DNA from: Sulfurovum sp.
Lineage (GTDB): Bacteria > Campylobacterota > Campylobacteria > Campylobacterales > Sulfurovaceae
DNA length: 64,000 nt
Assembly (NCBI GenBank): GCA_027068485.1
Contig: JAMOSB010000033.1
Span: 27,512 to 91,511 of the forward strand
Direction: 5' to 3'
Positions within the stretch are counted from its first letter, which is position 1; the number at the start of each line of letters is the position of its first letter. The notes under the pieces are model-generated. The model saw nothing but the letters and a program-made list of their open reading frames with translations, did no database searches and was not told the origin of the DNA. Made by a program: the position numbers and the translations under genes. Of the stretch, positions 39,801-48,608 are shown in pieces.

Positions 39801-41069
39801 ATGAATGTATTAATTATAGGTGCGGGTGGTAGAGAGTACTCTATTGGTCTTGCACTCAAAAGAGATGACAAGGTAGAGAAGATCTACTTCGCACCAGGCA
39901 ATGGGGCAACCGATACCTTGGGTGAGAACCTTGCGATCAGTGACTTTGGTGCGTTGGCAGATTTTGTCGAGGCAAATGGGGTGGATTTGACCATAGTAGG
40001 GCCTGAAGCACCCTTGGTTGAGGGGATTGTAGATCTCTTTGAGGCAAGAGGCTTGACGATATTTGGTCCCTCTGCCAAAGCAGCTCAGCTTGAGGGATCT
40101 AAGATCTTTATGAAGAACTTCTTGGCTCGTCACAATGTTCCTACCGCGAAGTATATTGAGACAGACTCACTAGAGGATGCCTATACGTTTATCAACACCC
40201 TTGAGGCACCTATCGTCGTCAAAGCCGATGGACTCTGTGGGGGTAAAGGGGTGATTATCGCTCAGAGTCATGATGAGGCGAAGCGTGCCGCAGGGGAGAT
40301 GCTTAGTGGTAACTCCTTTGGTGAGGCGGGAACCTCTATCGTGGTAGAGGAGTTCTTGGATGGGTATGAACTCTCAGTCTTTGCAATCTGTGATGGCAAA
40401 GACTATGTGGTACTCCCTGCAGCACAAGACCACAAACGACTCCTCAATAATGATGAAGGACCCAATACAGGTGGGATGGGTGCCTATGCCCCAACACCCC
40501 TTGTCAATGAGATGATCTATCAGAAGCTCAATGAACGCGTCATTGAACCAACCCTTAAAGGGATGGAAGCGGAGGGTATGCCGTTTACGGGGGTACTCTT
40601 TATTGGTGTGATGGTGGTAAAAGGTGAGCCAATTATCCTTGAGTACAATGTCCGTTTTGGAGATCCTGAGTGTGAAGAGCTAATGCCTCTACTCAAGTCA
40701 CCTGCGAGTGAGCTTTTTTATAAGGCCGCTACGGGGGATCTTAAGAGTGCGACGATAGAGTTTTATGATAAGTATGCCGTGGGTGTGGTGATGGCGAGTA
40801 AGAACTACCCCTATAAGAGTACACCCCCTGCAGAGATCATCATCGATGATATCTACCATGAGGAGCTACATGAGAATGCCCATATCTCCTATGCGGGGGT
40901 GAGCCGTGGTGAAGATGGTAAGCTCTACGCCTCAGGTGGTCGAGTACTCGTCTGTGTGGGTGTAGGGGAGAGTATCAAGGAGGCACAAGAGCGTGCCTAT
41001 ATGCTCGTAGGACAAGTACACTTTGCTGGAAAGCAGTGTCGTACCGATATCGCCTACCAAGCACTCTAA
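39801..41069 (+). CDS. purD: Phosphoribosylamine-glycine ligase
   Basis: Second step of purine synthesis (GAR synthetase). I use the ATG at 39801 (MNVLIIGAGGREYSIG, 422 residues), preceded by GGAGAG; the track's start adds ten residues with no support. ATP-grasp motifs: FIKADG-like VVKADGLCGGKGV, EEFLDGYELSV, EGPNTGGMGAY (here DEGPNTGGMGAYAP) and EYNVRFGDPECE. First gene of a run purD-RDD-lptD-J protein-PRTase-pnp. Confidence 0.96.
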   Translation: MNVLIIGAGGREYSIGLALKRDDKVEKIYFAPGNGATDTLGENLAISDFGALADFVEANGVDLTIVGPEAPLVEGIVDLFEARGLTIFGPSAKAAQLEGSKIFMKNFLARHNVPTAKYIETDSLEDAYTFINTLEAPIVVKADGLCGGKGVIIAQSHDEAKRAAGEMLSGNSFGEAGTSIVVEEFLDGYELSVFAICDGKDYVVLPAAQDHKRLLNNDEGPNTGGMGAYAPTPLVNEMIYQKLNERVIEPTLKGMEAEGMPFTGVLFIGVMVVKGEPIILEYNVRFGDPECEELMPLLKSPASELFYKAATGDLKSATIEFYDKYAVGVVMASKNYPYKSTPPAEIIIDDIYHEELHENAHISYAGVSRGEDGKLYASGGRVLVCVGVGESIKEAQERAYMLVGQVHFAGKQCRTDIAYQAL

Positions 41070-41078
41070 GCATGACTT

Positions 41079-41552
41079 ATGTCTGAGTCTACTACCTCCT
41101 TGTCACTCACTACACCTCGTAGACGGGTGGGTGCTTTTGTCATTGATGATATGGTCGTGGCACTGTTGCTGTTTGCGATCTTTTATGATCAGATTATGGT
41201 GATGGCATCTCATCTCCCTGTGGTCTTGACCCCTGAGGCGATGGAGGCATTTAAGCTAGAGATCAATCAGTTTACAGTAGAGAACCTCTCACTCATTCTA
41301 GGTCTAAAGATCCTCTACCATACAATCCCCGTCTGGCAAAATGGTACAACCCTAGGGAAGTACCTCATGAAGATGCGTGTAGTAGATAGCCGAGGGGCGT
41401 GGCGTGTCTCATTTGTGCAGGCACTTTTGCGTGCATCACTGCGTATTGTGAGTGAAGCGTTTTTCTATCTAGGGTTTGTGATGGCATTTTTTATGCCACG
41501 CAGACAGACATTTCATGATAAGCTCTCAGGGTGTGTTGTTGTTGATGCGTAG
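41079..41552 (+). CDS. RDD family membrane protein
   Basis: A 157-residue protein with three or four helices and the RDD pattern: RRRVGAFVIDDMVVALLLFAI near the start, GTTLGKYLMKMRVVD in the middle and RRQTFHDKLSGCVVV at the end. Function of the family is unsettled (some members are Na+/H+ antiporters). The stop overlaps the lptD ATG by 8 bases. Confidence 0.87.
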   Translation: MSESTTSLSLTTPRRRVGAFVIDDMVVALLLFAIFYDQIMVMASHLPVVLTPEAMEAFKLEINQFTVENLSLILGLKILYHTIPVWQNGTTLGKYLMKMRVVDSRGAWRVSFVQALLRASLRIVSEAFFYLGFVMAFFMPRRQTFHDKLSGCVVVDA

Positions 41553-43611
41553 TCTCCTGCTATGGGTGTTTCTTCTTGGGGGAGTCTCCTCTCTCTATGG
41601 GGTTGAGGGTGAGAAGCTTGAGGTGAGAGCGAAGGTCTTGGAGACGACTCAGCATAGTGTCAGAGCAACCGATGGGGTAGTGGTCTACTATCAAGATGCG
41701 ATGATCAAAGCCAAAACAGCTCTGTATAATCGTGATACACATCGCTTGACACTAGATGGTGAGGTCGAGATGATCGGCTACCAAGGGAGTAAAGAGCATA
41801 CCACCCACCTAGAGATCGATACCCAGACCAAAGAGGTCACCTTCCATGAACTCTTTTTTGTGAGTAGTAATGATGTCTGGCTCTTCACCGATAAGGCGAA
41901 CCGAAAAGAGCATAACTATAGCTTTGGGACGACACTCCTCTCTAGCTGTGATGTCGATGATCCTCTCTGGAAGATGGTCTTCGCTCGATCTCTCTACGAT
42001 AGCCAAGCCCACTATATGAAGGTCTATCACGCCAAGATCTACTTTGGTGATCTCCCTATCCTCTACACCCCCTATATGGCATTTACCACCCAAAAAGAGC
42101 GAAGCTCTGGGCTACTCTATCCTCTCTTTGGTTACACTACCAAAGAGGGTTACCTCTATGAACAGCCAATCTTTTGGGCAATCTCTGAGAGTATGGATCT
42201 CGAACTCAACCCACAACTTCGTACCGATAGGAGTCAGGGACTCTATGGGACTTTTCGCTTTGTGACCACTCCTTATGCATCGGGTAAGCTACGCTTGGGT
42301 TACTTTAAAGATAGCAAAGCCTATCAGCTAGCAGAGGAGACAACCGAAGTGGAGCATTATGGTGTGGAGTTTAACTATGAGTCCTCTCGGGTTTGGAGTG
42401 ATAGGCTAGGGGAGGGGGTAGATGATGGTCTCTATATCAACAGTACTTTTCTCAATGATATCGACTATATCAACCTACAGCAGGGGCAGTTGAAGCACTT
42501 TGGGCTTACACCACTTCAAGAGTCACGCTTCAACTACTTCCTCTCCACTGATGCCTACTATTTTGGGGTCAATGCCAAGTACTTTGTCGATACGCGTAAA
42601 GTAGACAACAACACCACGCTTCAGATACTTCCCGCACTTCAATTCCATAAGCATCTCGGTCGACTGATATGGGATAATCTCACCTATAGTGTGGATCTAC
42701 AGTTTAAGAACTTTACCCGAGAAGAGGGGACAACGCTTAAGCAGGTAGAGGTGAAGCTTCCTTTGGAGTTTACTGTGTCATTTTGGGATGATTTTCTCAA
42801 TCTCTCACTTGGGGAGTCCCTCTACTATAGTAAGTTCTTCTTTGGGAATGATACCTATGAGTATGATCTGTTTGAGTACTATAGCAATATCCACAAAGCC
42901 AAGCTCTTTAGTGACCTCACCAAGCACTATGGGAGCGTTATCCATGTGCTACAGCCTGCGGTGGAGTATATCAAGCCAGGGAATGAGACCCAAGATCCTG
43001 TTGCGTTTGAAGCTTTGAGTCATGAGCAGAAGGAGCTTTTTGCGGTGGGGTTGCCTGAGGAGTACTACACCTTTTCTCTAAGTCAGTACTTCTATGATGC
43101 TAGAGCGAAGTTGAGATTCTATCAGCGTCTCTCTCAAGCCTACTACCCCAACCGTGACTACACCTTCTCTGATATTCACAATGAGATGCAGTACAACTGG
43201 CGAAAGTGGCAGTTCTATAGTGATTTGGTCTACTCTCATGAGTTTGGTGAGGTGCGTAAGCTCTCTAGCCGTATCGCCTTGCGTGAGAGTGGATATAGCT
43301 TCTCCTTGGCACACTCCTATAAGCAGATGTTGCCTGATCAACCCACTACGCATACCTCCAATGACCTTAACTTCAACTTCAACTATACCCTCAATGAAAG
43401 GGTCTCGCTTCATGGAGCATTGACCTACAATATCGATGACGCTGTGAGTGAGCAGTGGAAGGTAGGGGGGGAGTATAAGCGAGACTGTTGGAGTATGTCC
43501 GCCTCTGTGCGTCAAGATATCATCCCCCGACCAACAGGCTATACCAAAGAGAACACCTTCTATGTACGATTCAACTTTATCCCGTTTGGTGGGGTAGGGG
43601 GGGAAAGGTAG
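41545..43611 (+). CDS. lptD: LPS assembly outer membrane protein LptD
   Basis: Outer-membrane barrel that, with LptE, inserts lipopolysaccharide. Start at 41545 (MRSLLLWVFLLGGVSSLYG), a clean signal peptide; 688 residues. Residues ~25-150 form the OstA/LptA-like jellyroll (VRATDGVVVYYQDAMIKAKTALYNRDT...LDGEVEMIG); the rest is a beta-barrel with alternating aromatic strands ending in FNFIPFGG. There are only two clear cysteines (C113-region SSCDVDDP and a late RDCWSMS), enough for one interdomain disulfide. Confidence 0.9.
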   Translation: MRSLLLWVFLLGGVSSLYGVEGEKLEVRAKVLETTQHSVRATDGVVVYYQDAMIKAKTALYNRDTHRLTLDGEVEMIGYQGSKEHTTHLEIDTQTKEVTFHELFFVSSNDVWLFTDKANRKEHNYSFGTTLLSSCDVDDPLWKMVFARSLYDSQAHYMKVYHAKIYFGDLPILYTPYMAFTTQKERSSGLLYPLFGYTTKEGYLYEQPIFWAISESMDLELNPQLRTDRSQGLYGTFRFVTTPYASGKLRLGYFKDSKAYQLAEETTEVEHYGVEFNYESSRVWSDRLGEGVDDGLYINSTFLNDIDYINLQQGQLKHFGLTPLQESRFNYFLSTDAYYFGVNAKYFVDTRKVDNNTTLQILPALQFHKHLGRLIWDNLTYSVDLQFKNFTREEGTTLKQVEVKLPLEFTVSFWDDFLNLSLGESLYYSKFFFGNDTYEYDLFEYYSNIHKAKLFSDLTKHYGSVIHVLQPAVEYIKPGNETQDPVAFEALSHEQKELFAVGLPEEYYTFSLSQYFYDARAKLRFYQRLSQAYYPNRDYTFSDIHNEMQYNWRKWQFYSDLVYSHEFGEVRKLSSRIALRESGYSFSLAHSYKQMLPDQPTTHTSNDLNFNFNYTLNERVSLHGALTYNIDDAVSEQWKVGGEYKRDCWSMSASVRQDIIPRPTGYTKENTFYVRFNFIPFGGVGGER

Positions 43612-43884
43612 ATGCATGATGATCCTATAGTTGTAATAGCAGAGGCATTGGAGGTCTTAGCCCTTCCTAAGCTTATCTGCAAAGAGGATATCAAAAAACG
43701 ATACCGTTTTTTGGCACGGCAGTATCACCCCGATTTGGGGGGTGATGCGACGAAGATGGAGCAGATCAACCACGCCTATGGGGTTTTGATGCAATATATA
43801 GAAGAGTTTCGTTATACTTTTGATGAAGAAGAGATTCGTAGACAATTCCCTGGAGTAGGTCATGCCCAACGATTTAGACCCTAA
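43612..43884 (+). CDS. Small J-domain protein
   Basis: A 90-residue protein consisting of little more than a DnaJ domain (about 20-65): KEDIKKRYRFLARQYHPDLGGDATKMEQINHAY with the HPD motif. Likely a co-chaperone recruiting DnaK to a particular client. It begins immediately after the lptD stop and overlaps the phosphoribosyltransferase gene by 23 bases. Confidence 0.88.
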   Translation: MHDDPIVVIAEALEVLALPKLICKEDIKKRYRFLARQYHPDLGGDATKMEQINHAYGVLMQYIEEFRYTFDEEEIRRQFPGVGHAQRFRP

Positions 43885-44554
43885 GTACTATTTTGAGGAT
43901 AACCAAGATGCGGCACAACAGCTGATACAGACTCTGCCTATCGCACTGCTGAGTGAGAATGAGACTGTGGTGATTGGGGTGAGTGAGTCGGGGGTCTACT
44001 TTGCTGATCAGATCGCTAAAGCCGTAGATGCCCGTATGGATATTCTACTCACTGAGCCCATTATGGCTCCTAACAACAGTGAACTCCCCATCGCCATGGT
44101 CTCAGAGACCGAAGAGGTGGTAATACACAAAGTCCTCATCGATGCGTTTGAGATCAATGAGGACTATATCTACAATGAGGCACACCGTAAGTATGAGGAG
44201 GATGTCCTTAAGTATATCTATAAGTACCGCAAGGGGCGAGAGCTTAGTGCCTTGAAAGATAAGTATGTGGTACTTGTCGATAGCTGTGTGGAGACAGGGT
44301 TGACGATGATGGTGGCACTCAAGTCGGTTATCGAAGAGGGGGCAAAAAATGTCTATATCGCCACCCCACTACTCGATAAGAGTGTCTATAACAATCTCCT
44401 CTCGGTCTGTGATGGTCTCTTCTGCCCTCATAAGATATCAGACTATATTTCGATAGAATACTACTACGGAGTATTTACAGACCCTACTTTTGATGAGGTG
44501 CGTGAGACAATTGTCTCCCAAGAGCAACGCCTCAAAGCAAAAACTGAAAACTAA
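43862..44554 (+). CDS. Phosphoribosyltransferase-like protein
   Basis: A 230-residue type I phosphoribosyltransferase fold with the PRPP loop VVLVDSCVETGLTMMVAL (about 139-156) and an N-terminal hood (TVVIGVSESGVYFADQIAKA). The loop has Ser-Cys where Asp-Asp/Asp-Val acidic residues are usual, so activity may be altered. The substrate is unknown. Found between the J protein and pnp; the purine operon context may be relevant. Confidence 0.8.
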   Translation: MPNDLDPKYYFEDNQDAAQQLIQTLPIALLSENETVVIGVSESGVYFADQIAKAVDARMDILLTEPIMAPNNSELPIAMVSETEEVVIHKVLIDAFEINEDYIYNEAHRKYEEDVLKYIYKYRKGRELSALKDKYVVLVDSCVETGLTMMVALKSVIEEGAKNVYIATPLLDKSVYNNLLSVCDGLFCPHKISDYISIEYYYGVFTDPTFDEVRETIVSQEQRLKAKTEN

Positions 44555-44569
44555 AAGGAAAATAAGCGA

Positions 44570-46702
44570 ATGCAAGAGACAATAATAGCAATCAATAGCA
44601 ATGGATTAGATGAGAAATTTGAGTTTAACAAGGTAGCCAAGCAAGCGAGTGGGGCAGTGATGTACCGACAAGGGAAAGCAGCCATTATCGCAGCCGTTGC
44701 GATTGATGAGAAGCCCGTAGATGAGGATTTCCTCCCCTTAACGGTTCAGTATATGGAGCGTTCTTACGCCGCAGCGAAGATCCCTGGAGGGTTTATCAAG
44801 CGTGAGACTAAGCCAGGTGACTTTGAGACTTTGACCTCTCGTATCGTGGATAGATCGTTGCGTCCACTCTTCCCCAAAGGGTTTCACTACCCTGTGACGA
44901 TTAGTATCATGGTGGTGAGTGCTGATAGTGAGGTCGATATGCAAGTGGCGGCACTCCACGCTGCTAATGCCGCGTTGTTTATCTCTGATATCCCCTTTAG
45001 TAAGAGTATCGCAGCGGTACGAGTGGGGATGATAGCCGATCAAATCGTGATCAACCCAACACTCGATGCTCTTGCCTCTAGTACACTTGACCTTCTTGTG
45101 GTCGGGTCAGGTAGTGATATGGTGATGATTGAGATGCGTACACTCTCCTCTCAAGATGGTGCGTTGCAGGTTGCCAATGAGTTGAGTGAATCGGATCTTG
45201 TTGAGGTGATTGGGCGTGCAGGTGAAGCGATAGCCGAAGCGACTCATGCGTATGAAGAGGCATTTACGCCCTTTATACGCACGCCACTACTACTTGCCCT
45301 TGCTGAGGAGCGTGTCGATGAAGCACTCTATCGCTATATCCAAACCAACTACACCGAGGCAGTAGAGCAGGCGATCTCACATATGGCAAAGAGCGAACGA
45401 TCAACAGAACTCAAAAAGGTACGCACGCGTATCTTGGAAGCACTTGAAGCAGAGGGTAAGGAGGCAGACAAAGAGCTAGTCTCCAAAGTCCTTGACCGCT
45501 TCAAGAGTACCATTGTGCGTTCGATGATCTTGGATACGGGTGTACGAGCAGATGGTAGAGCCGTCGATGAGGTACGCCCTATCACGATAGAGACCAACCT
45601 ACTCGACTCGGTTCACGGCTCATGTCTCTTCACGCGTGGACAGACCCAAGCCCTCGTGACCGTAACCCTTGGAGATAAAAAAGATGCACAGATGTATGAA
45701 CTCATCACTGCACCCAACAGCCTCTCAGAACACCTTATGGTACACTACAACTTCCCAGGCTACTCTGTAGGTGAAGCAAAATATATCGGGGCGCCAGGAC
45801 GCAGAGAGCTAGGACACGGTAACCTCGGTAAGCGTGCTTTAGAGCCTGCGGTACTGCTCAAGGGAGATGAGACAATCCGTATCGTCTCTGAGATACTAGA
45901 GAGTAATGGCTCCTCCTCTATGGCGACCATCTGTGGAGGCTCTATGGCACTTCGTGGAGCCAATGTCGGGATGACCAAGCTAGTAGCAGGGATCGCGATG
46001 GGATTGGTGACGGATGGAGTACGCCATGAGGTCTTGACCGATATCATGGGGCTAGAGGATCATGATGGTGATATGGACTTCAAAGTCGCAGGTACCCGTG
46101 ATGGGATTACGGCACTTCAGATGGATATCAAGCTAGGGGGGATCGATTTGGATCTGCTCAAAGAGGCACTAGAGCGTGCGACACAAGGGAAGAACCATAT
46201 CCTTGAGATCATGGAGTCTGCTCAGAAGGATATCGTTATGAGTGGAGCGTTGCCTAGTACAGAGTACTTCACGGTTAACCCTAGTAAGATAGGGGATATC
46301 ATCGGTAAGGCAGGGGCGACTATCCGTGAGATTATCGAGAAGTTTGAGGTGAGTATCGATCTCGATCGTGACGCAGGGGGTGTCAAGGTCGCAGGTGGGG
46401 ACAAAGCCAAAGTCCAAGCAGCCAAAGCCCATATCGAGAGTATCGCCTCCGCACCTGTACGCAAGCAGATGGTCTATGAGGTGGGTAAAAGCTACCAAGG
46501 TAAGGTCAAAAAGATTGTAGACTTTGGTGTGTTTGTTGAGATGCCTGATGGGTTTGATGCACTGCTTCACATCTCTAAAGTCGCCAAAACACGCGTCAAT
46601 AATCTCTCTGAGCGATACAGTGAAGGGGATGATATAGAGGTGATTGTGATGGAGCAGAAGGGTAAAAAAGTAGAACTTGCAACGGTGGAGTTTTTAGCCT
46701 AG
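44570..46702 (+). CDS. pnp: Polyribonucleotide nucleotidyltransferase (PNPase)
   Basis: 3'-to-5' phosphorolytic exoribonuclease. The 710-residue protein has two RNase PH domains (first with RQGKAAIIAAVAID and GGFIKRETKPGDFETL; second with LTRGQTQALVTVTLG-like FTRGQTQALVTVTLG, and RRELGHGNLGKRAL), then KH (IGDIIGKAGATIREI) and S1 (GKVKKIVDFGVFVEM) RNA-binding domains. Complete and full length. AAAAGGAAAA precedes the ATG. Confidence 0.97.
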   Translation: MQETIIAINSNGLDEKFEFNKVAKQASGAVMYRQGKAAIIAAVAIDEKPVDEDFLPLTVQYMERSYAAAKIPGGFIKRETKPGDFETLTSRIVDRSLRPLFPKGFHYPVTISIMVVSADSEVDMQVAALHAANAALFISDIPFSKSIAAVRVGMIADQIVINPTLDALASSTLDLLVVGSGSDMVMIEMRTLSSQDGALQVANELSESDLVEVIGRAGEAIAEATHAYEEAFTPFIRTPLLLALAEERVDEALYRYIQTNYTEAVEQAISHMAKSERSTELKKVRTRILEALEAEGKEADKELVSKVLDRFKSTIVRSMILDTGVRADGRAVDEVRPITIETNLLDSVHGSCLFTRGQTQALVTVTLGDKKDAQMYELITAPNSLSEHLMVHYNFPGYSVGEAKYIGAPGRRELGHGNLGKRALEPAVLLKGDETIRIVSEILESNGSSSMATICGGSMALRGANVGMTKLVAGIAMGLVTDGVRHEVLTDIMGLEDHDGDMDFKVAGTRDGITALQMDIKLGGIDLDLLKEALERATQGKNHILEIMESAQKDIVMSGALPSTEYFTVNPSKIGDIIGKAGATIREIIEKFEVSIDLDRDAGGVKVAGGDKAKVQAAKAHIESIASAPVRKQMVYEVGKSYQGKVKKIVDFGVFVEMPDGFDALLHISKVAKTRVNNLSERYSEGDDIEVIVMEQKGKKVELATVEFLA

Positions 46703-46868
46703 TTTAAATTGCTTTTAGCTATACTTTCGCCGTTTAGATGAGGTGATTAGTAGGGAAATGGTGGCATTTATGTCTCTGTTGGCAGTGGCAACACTGTTTA
46801 CGCTATCCGAACAGATCTCTAAGACAGTCAAAGGGGACTTAAAACCCAACAATTTAAAGGATATAAAT

Positions 46869-47180
46869 ATGAAAAAGTTTTTCTTACTTTTCTTGGCACT
46901 TGGTGCTGTTGCATTTGCTGGTGAAGCAGATGGTGAATCTATGATTAAAGCATACTCAGTAGTTGCTGCTGGTGTTGGTCTTGGTCTTGCTGCTCTTGGT
47001 GGTGCTATCGGTATGGGTCATACGGCTGCTGCAACTATCGCTGGTACAGCTAGAAACCCAGGTCTTGGTGGTAAACTTATGACTACTATGTTTATTGCTC
47101 TTGCTATGATCGAAGCACAAGTTATCTATACACTTGTTATTGCTCTTATCGCACTTTACGCAAACCCATTTATTGGTTAA
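46869..47180 (+). CDS. atpE: F0F1 ATP synthase subunit c with signal-like N-terminus
   Basis: Proton-carrying ring subunit. The true start is the ATG at 46869 (MKKFFLLFLALGAVAFAGEA); the 42 residues upstream in the track have no family support. The 103-residue protein has two helices linked by the polar loop GTARNPGLGGKL, with the ion-binding glutamate E82 in ALAMIEAQVIYTL. The Gln and Ser/Thr ligands of sodium-type rings are lacking, so it is proton type. The first ~17 residues look like a cleavable signal sequence, as in other epsilonproteobacterial AtpE. No other atp genes are near, also normal for this phylum. Confidence 0.93.
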   Translation: MKKFFLLFLALGAVAFAGEADGESMIKAYSVVAAGVGLGLAALGGAIGMGHTAAATIAGTARNPGLGGKLMTTMFIALAMIEAQVIYTLVIALIALYANPFIG

Positions 47181-47192
47181 GTTTAGTTTAAG

Positions 47193-47219
47193 GTTGTGGT
47201 GGTATAATACCGTCACAAC
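47193..47219 (+). terminator. Hairpin after atpE
   Basis: A 12-pair stem (with two G-T pairs) and 3-base loop begins 13 bases after the atpE stop: GTTGTG pairs with CACAAC and GGTA with TACC. TTTATG follows. The top of the stem also contains TATAAT, which could serve as the -10 box of the tRNA-Leu gene downstream. Confidence 0.6.
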
Positions 47220-47266
47220 TTTATGTTAGAGTCTAGGTAGAGACTTAAAACTTATCAACTTACTAA

Positions 47267-47352
47267 GCGTCAGTGGTGGAACGGTAGACACGCCAGCTTG
47301 AGGGGCTGGTGGGCGCAAGCCCGTGGAGGTTCAAATCCTCTCTGACGCACCA
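47267..47352 (+). tRNA. tRNA-Leu (anticodon GAG)
   Basis: An 86-base class II tRNA. Acceptor arms GCGTCAG and CTGACGC, anticodon arm CCAGC-TTGAGGG-GCTGG with GAG in the loop, a long variable arm (TGGGCGCAAGCCCGT region) and T-arm GAGG-TTCAAAT-CCTC. CCA is encoded at 47350-47352. The long variable arm excludes non-Leu/Ser/Tyr assignment. Confidence 0.97.
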
Positions 47353-47552
47353 TCTCAATTATGAGACTTCCCCCTAAATTATCCAATTAAAAAATTCTTA
47401 ATATTTATTTTCATAAAAGTCTTTCTAAACTTTTACGATAAACAGACTAAATCTCGATAGCTTCCCTAATTTATGGCTTTTTGATTGTCATTCTATCTTT
47501 TTTTAAGATTAAGTTGTGTTATAATGACTCTATCTTAAAAAAAGGAACAATG

Positions 47553-47834
47553 ATGACAAAAGCAGATTTTGTAGAGTTGGTACAAAAAAATGGCGAGTTT
47601 GAGAGTAAAGCAGCAGCAGAGAGAGCAGTAAAGGCATTTACTGATTCTATTACCGAAGCACTCGTCAAAAAAGAGTCTGTAGCCCTCGTAGGTTTTGGGA
47701 CCTTTACGACAGTAGAAGTAGCAGAGAAGAGTGGTAAAGTACCAGGAACAGACAAAACCTATACAAAACCAGCACACACCGCACCTAAGTTTAAAATGGG
47801 TAAAACACTCAAAGACGCTGTTGCCAACGCATAA
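47553..47834 (+). CDS. hup: HU-family DNA-binding protein
   Basis: Histone-like nucleoid protein. Start chosen at the second of two adjacent ATGs (47553), 7 bases after AAAGGA; the track start is 24 codons too early. The 93-residue product has MTKADFVELVQKNGEFESKAA, the GFGTFTTVEVAE beta-arm base and FKMGKTLKDAV at the end, matching the HU/IHF family in size and pattern. Confidence 0.93.
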   Translation: MTKADFVELVQKNGEFESKAAAERAVKAFTDSITEALVKKESVALVGFGTFTTVEVAEKSGKVPGTDKTYTKPAHTAPKFKMGKTLKDAVANA

Positions 47835-47843
47835 TCCTTATTG

Positions 47844-47862
47844 AGCCTCCTCTGCGGAGGCT
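47844..47862 (+). terminator. Hairpin after hup
   Basis: AGCCTCC and GGAGGCT form a 7-base stem around TCTGC, 9 bases after the hup stop; the T-rich CTTCCT repeat follows in place of a plain T-run. Confidence 0.7.
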
Positions 47863-47866
47863 TGAT

Positions 47867-47887
47867 CTTCCTCTTCCTCTTCCTCTT
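47867..47887. repeat. CTTCCT microsatellite
   Basis: Three and a half perfect copies of the hexamer CTTCCT in the hup-tetR intergenic region. Non-coding. Confidence 0.85.
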
Positions 47888-48011
47888 ATCTGAGATAGAA
47901 TCCTCTCTTTTTCCCTTTGGTATTTTTATCGTGTGATACAGTATGCTTAGTGTAGAGTTATGCTAAAATGAGCTTTTTAGTTTATATGTTTTGCATATCA
48001 AAAGGATAGTT

Positions 48012-48608
48012 TTGAAAATAGTAGATAAGAAGGCTCTAAAAAGAGAAGCGATCATCCAAGGAGCATTACAACTCTTCTCCTCCAATGGATTTCACAGAAC
48101 CACTATCCCCGATATCGCAACCAAGTTACAGATGAGTGTTGGCAATCTCTACAACTACTTCTCCTCTAAAGATGTCTTGGCAAAAGAGATTATCAAATAC
48201 ACCTCAGAGGTGCTAGGAGATGAGATACGCACGGTCAATATGCTAGAGATCTCCTCGCGTGAGAAGATTCATAAGATTGTTACGATTTACTTTAGCATGG
48301 CAAAAGAGAAGCCTGAGATGATTGAGTATTTTTTGCGTGTCTATCTCTCTCACCGTGAGGTTTTTAAGGATGGGTGTGAGGGGATGACCTGTGTGAGTGG
48401 CTTTATCACTGAGATTATGATCTTTTTTGATGATGGGGTGAGTAGTGGAGAGCTTCGCAATCAAGACTTCTTCTCTGCGTTTGGACTCTTTATGGGCTAT
48501 CTTGGGGGGATGGTATTTCTCGAAGGGGAGGCGATACTCCCTCGAAGCTTGGATGAGTATATCGAGGATATCTCACGCAATATCTACTACGCACTCAAGA
48601 GTGTATGA
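48012..48608 (+). CDS. TetR/AcrR family regulator of the hydrogenase island
   Basis: A 198-residue helix-turn-helix regulator. I start at the TTG at 48012, which has AAAGGA at 5-base spacing; the track's ATG at 47991 has no such site. N-terminal TetR domain: KREAIIQGALQLFSSNGFHRTTIPDIATKLQMSVGNLYNYFSSKD. The C-terminal ligand domain (about 70-198) is not recognisable. Its TGA overlaps the next gene's ATG (ATGA), tying its translation to the group 2 hydrogenase small subunit. Palindromes TGAAT-N4-ATTCA before hydA and the nickel permease are candidate operators. A separate ATATG-N5-CATAT palindrome (47985-47999) lies just before its own start. Confidence 0.88.
   Translation: MKIVDKKALKREAIIQGALQLFSSNGFHRTTIPDIATKLQMSVGNLYNYFSSKDVLAKEIIKYTSEVLGDEIRTVNMLEISSREKIHKIVTIYFSMAKEKPEMIEYFLRVYLSHREVFKDGCEGMTCVSGFITEIMIFFDDGVSSGELRNQDFFSAFGLFMGYLGGMVFLEGEAILPRSLDEYIEDISRNIYYALKSV

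Noticed and set aside
47867-47887. CTTCCT repeat as a possible CRISPR or phase-variation tract
   Set aside because: Too short, without spacers, and outside any gene or clear promoter spacer.
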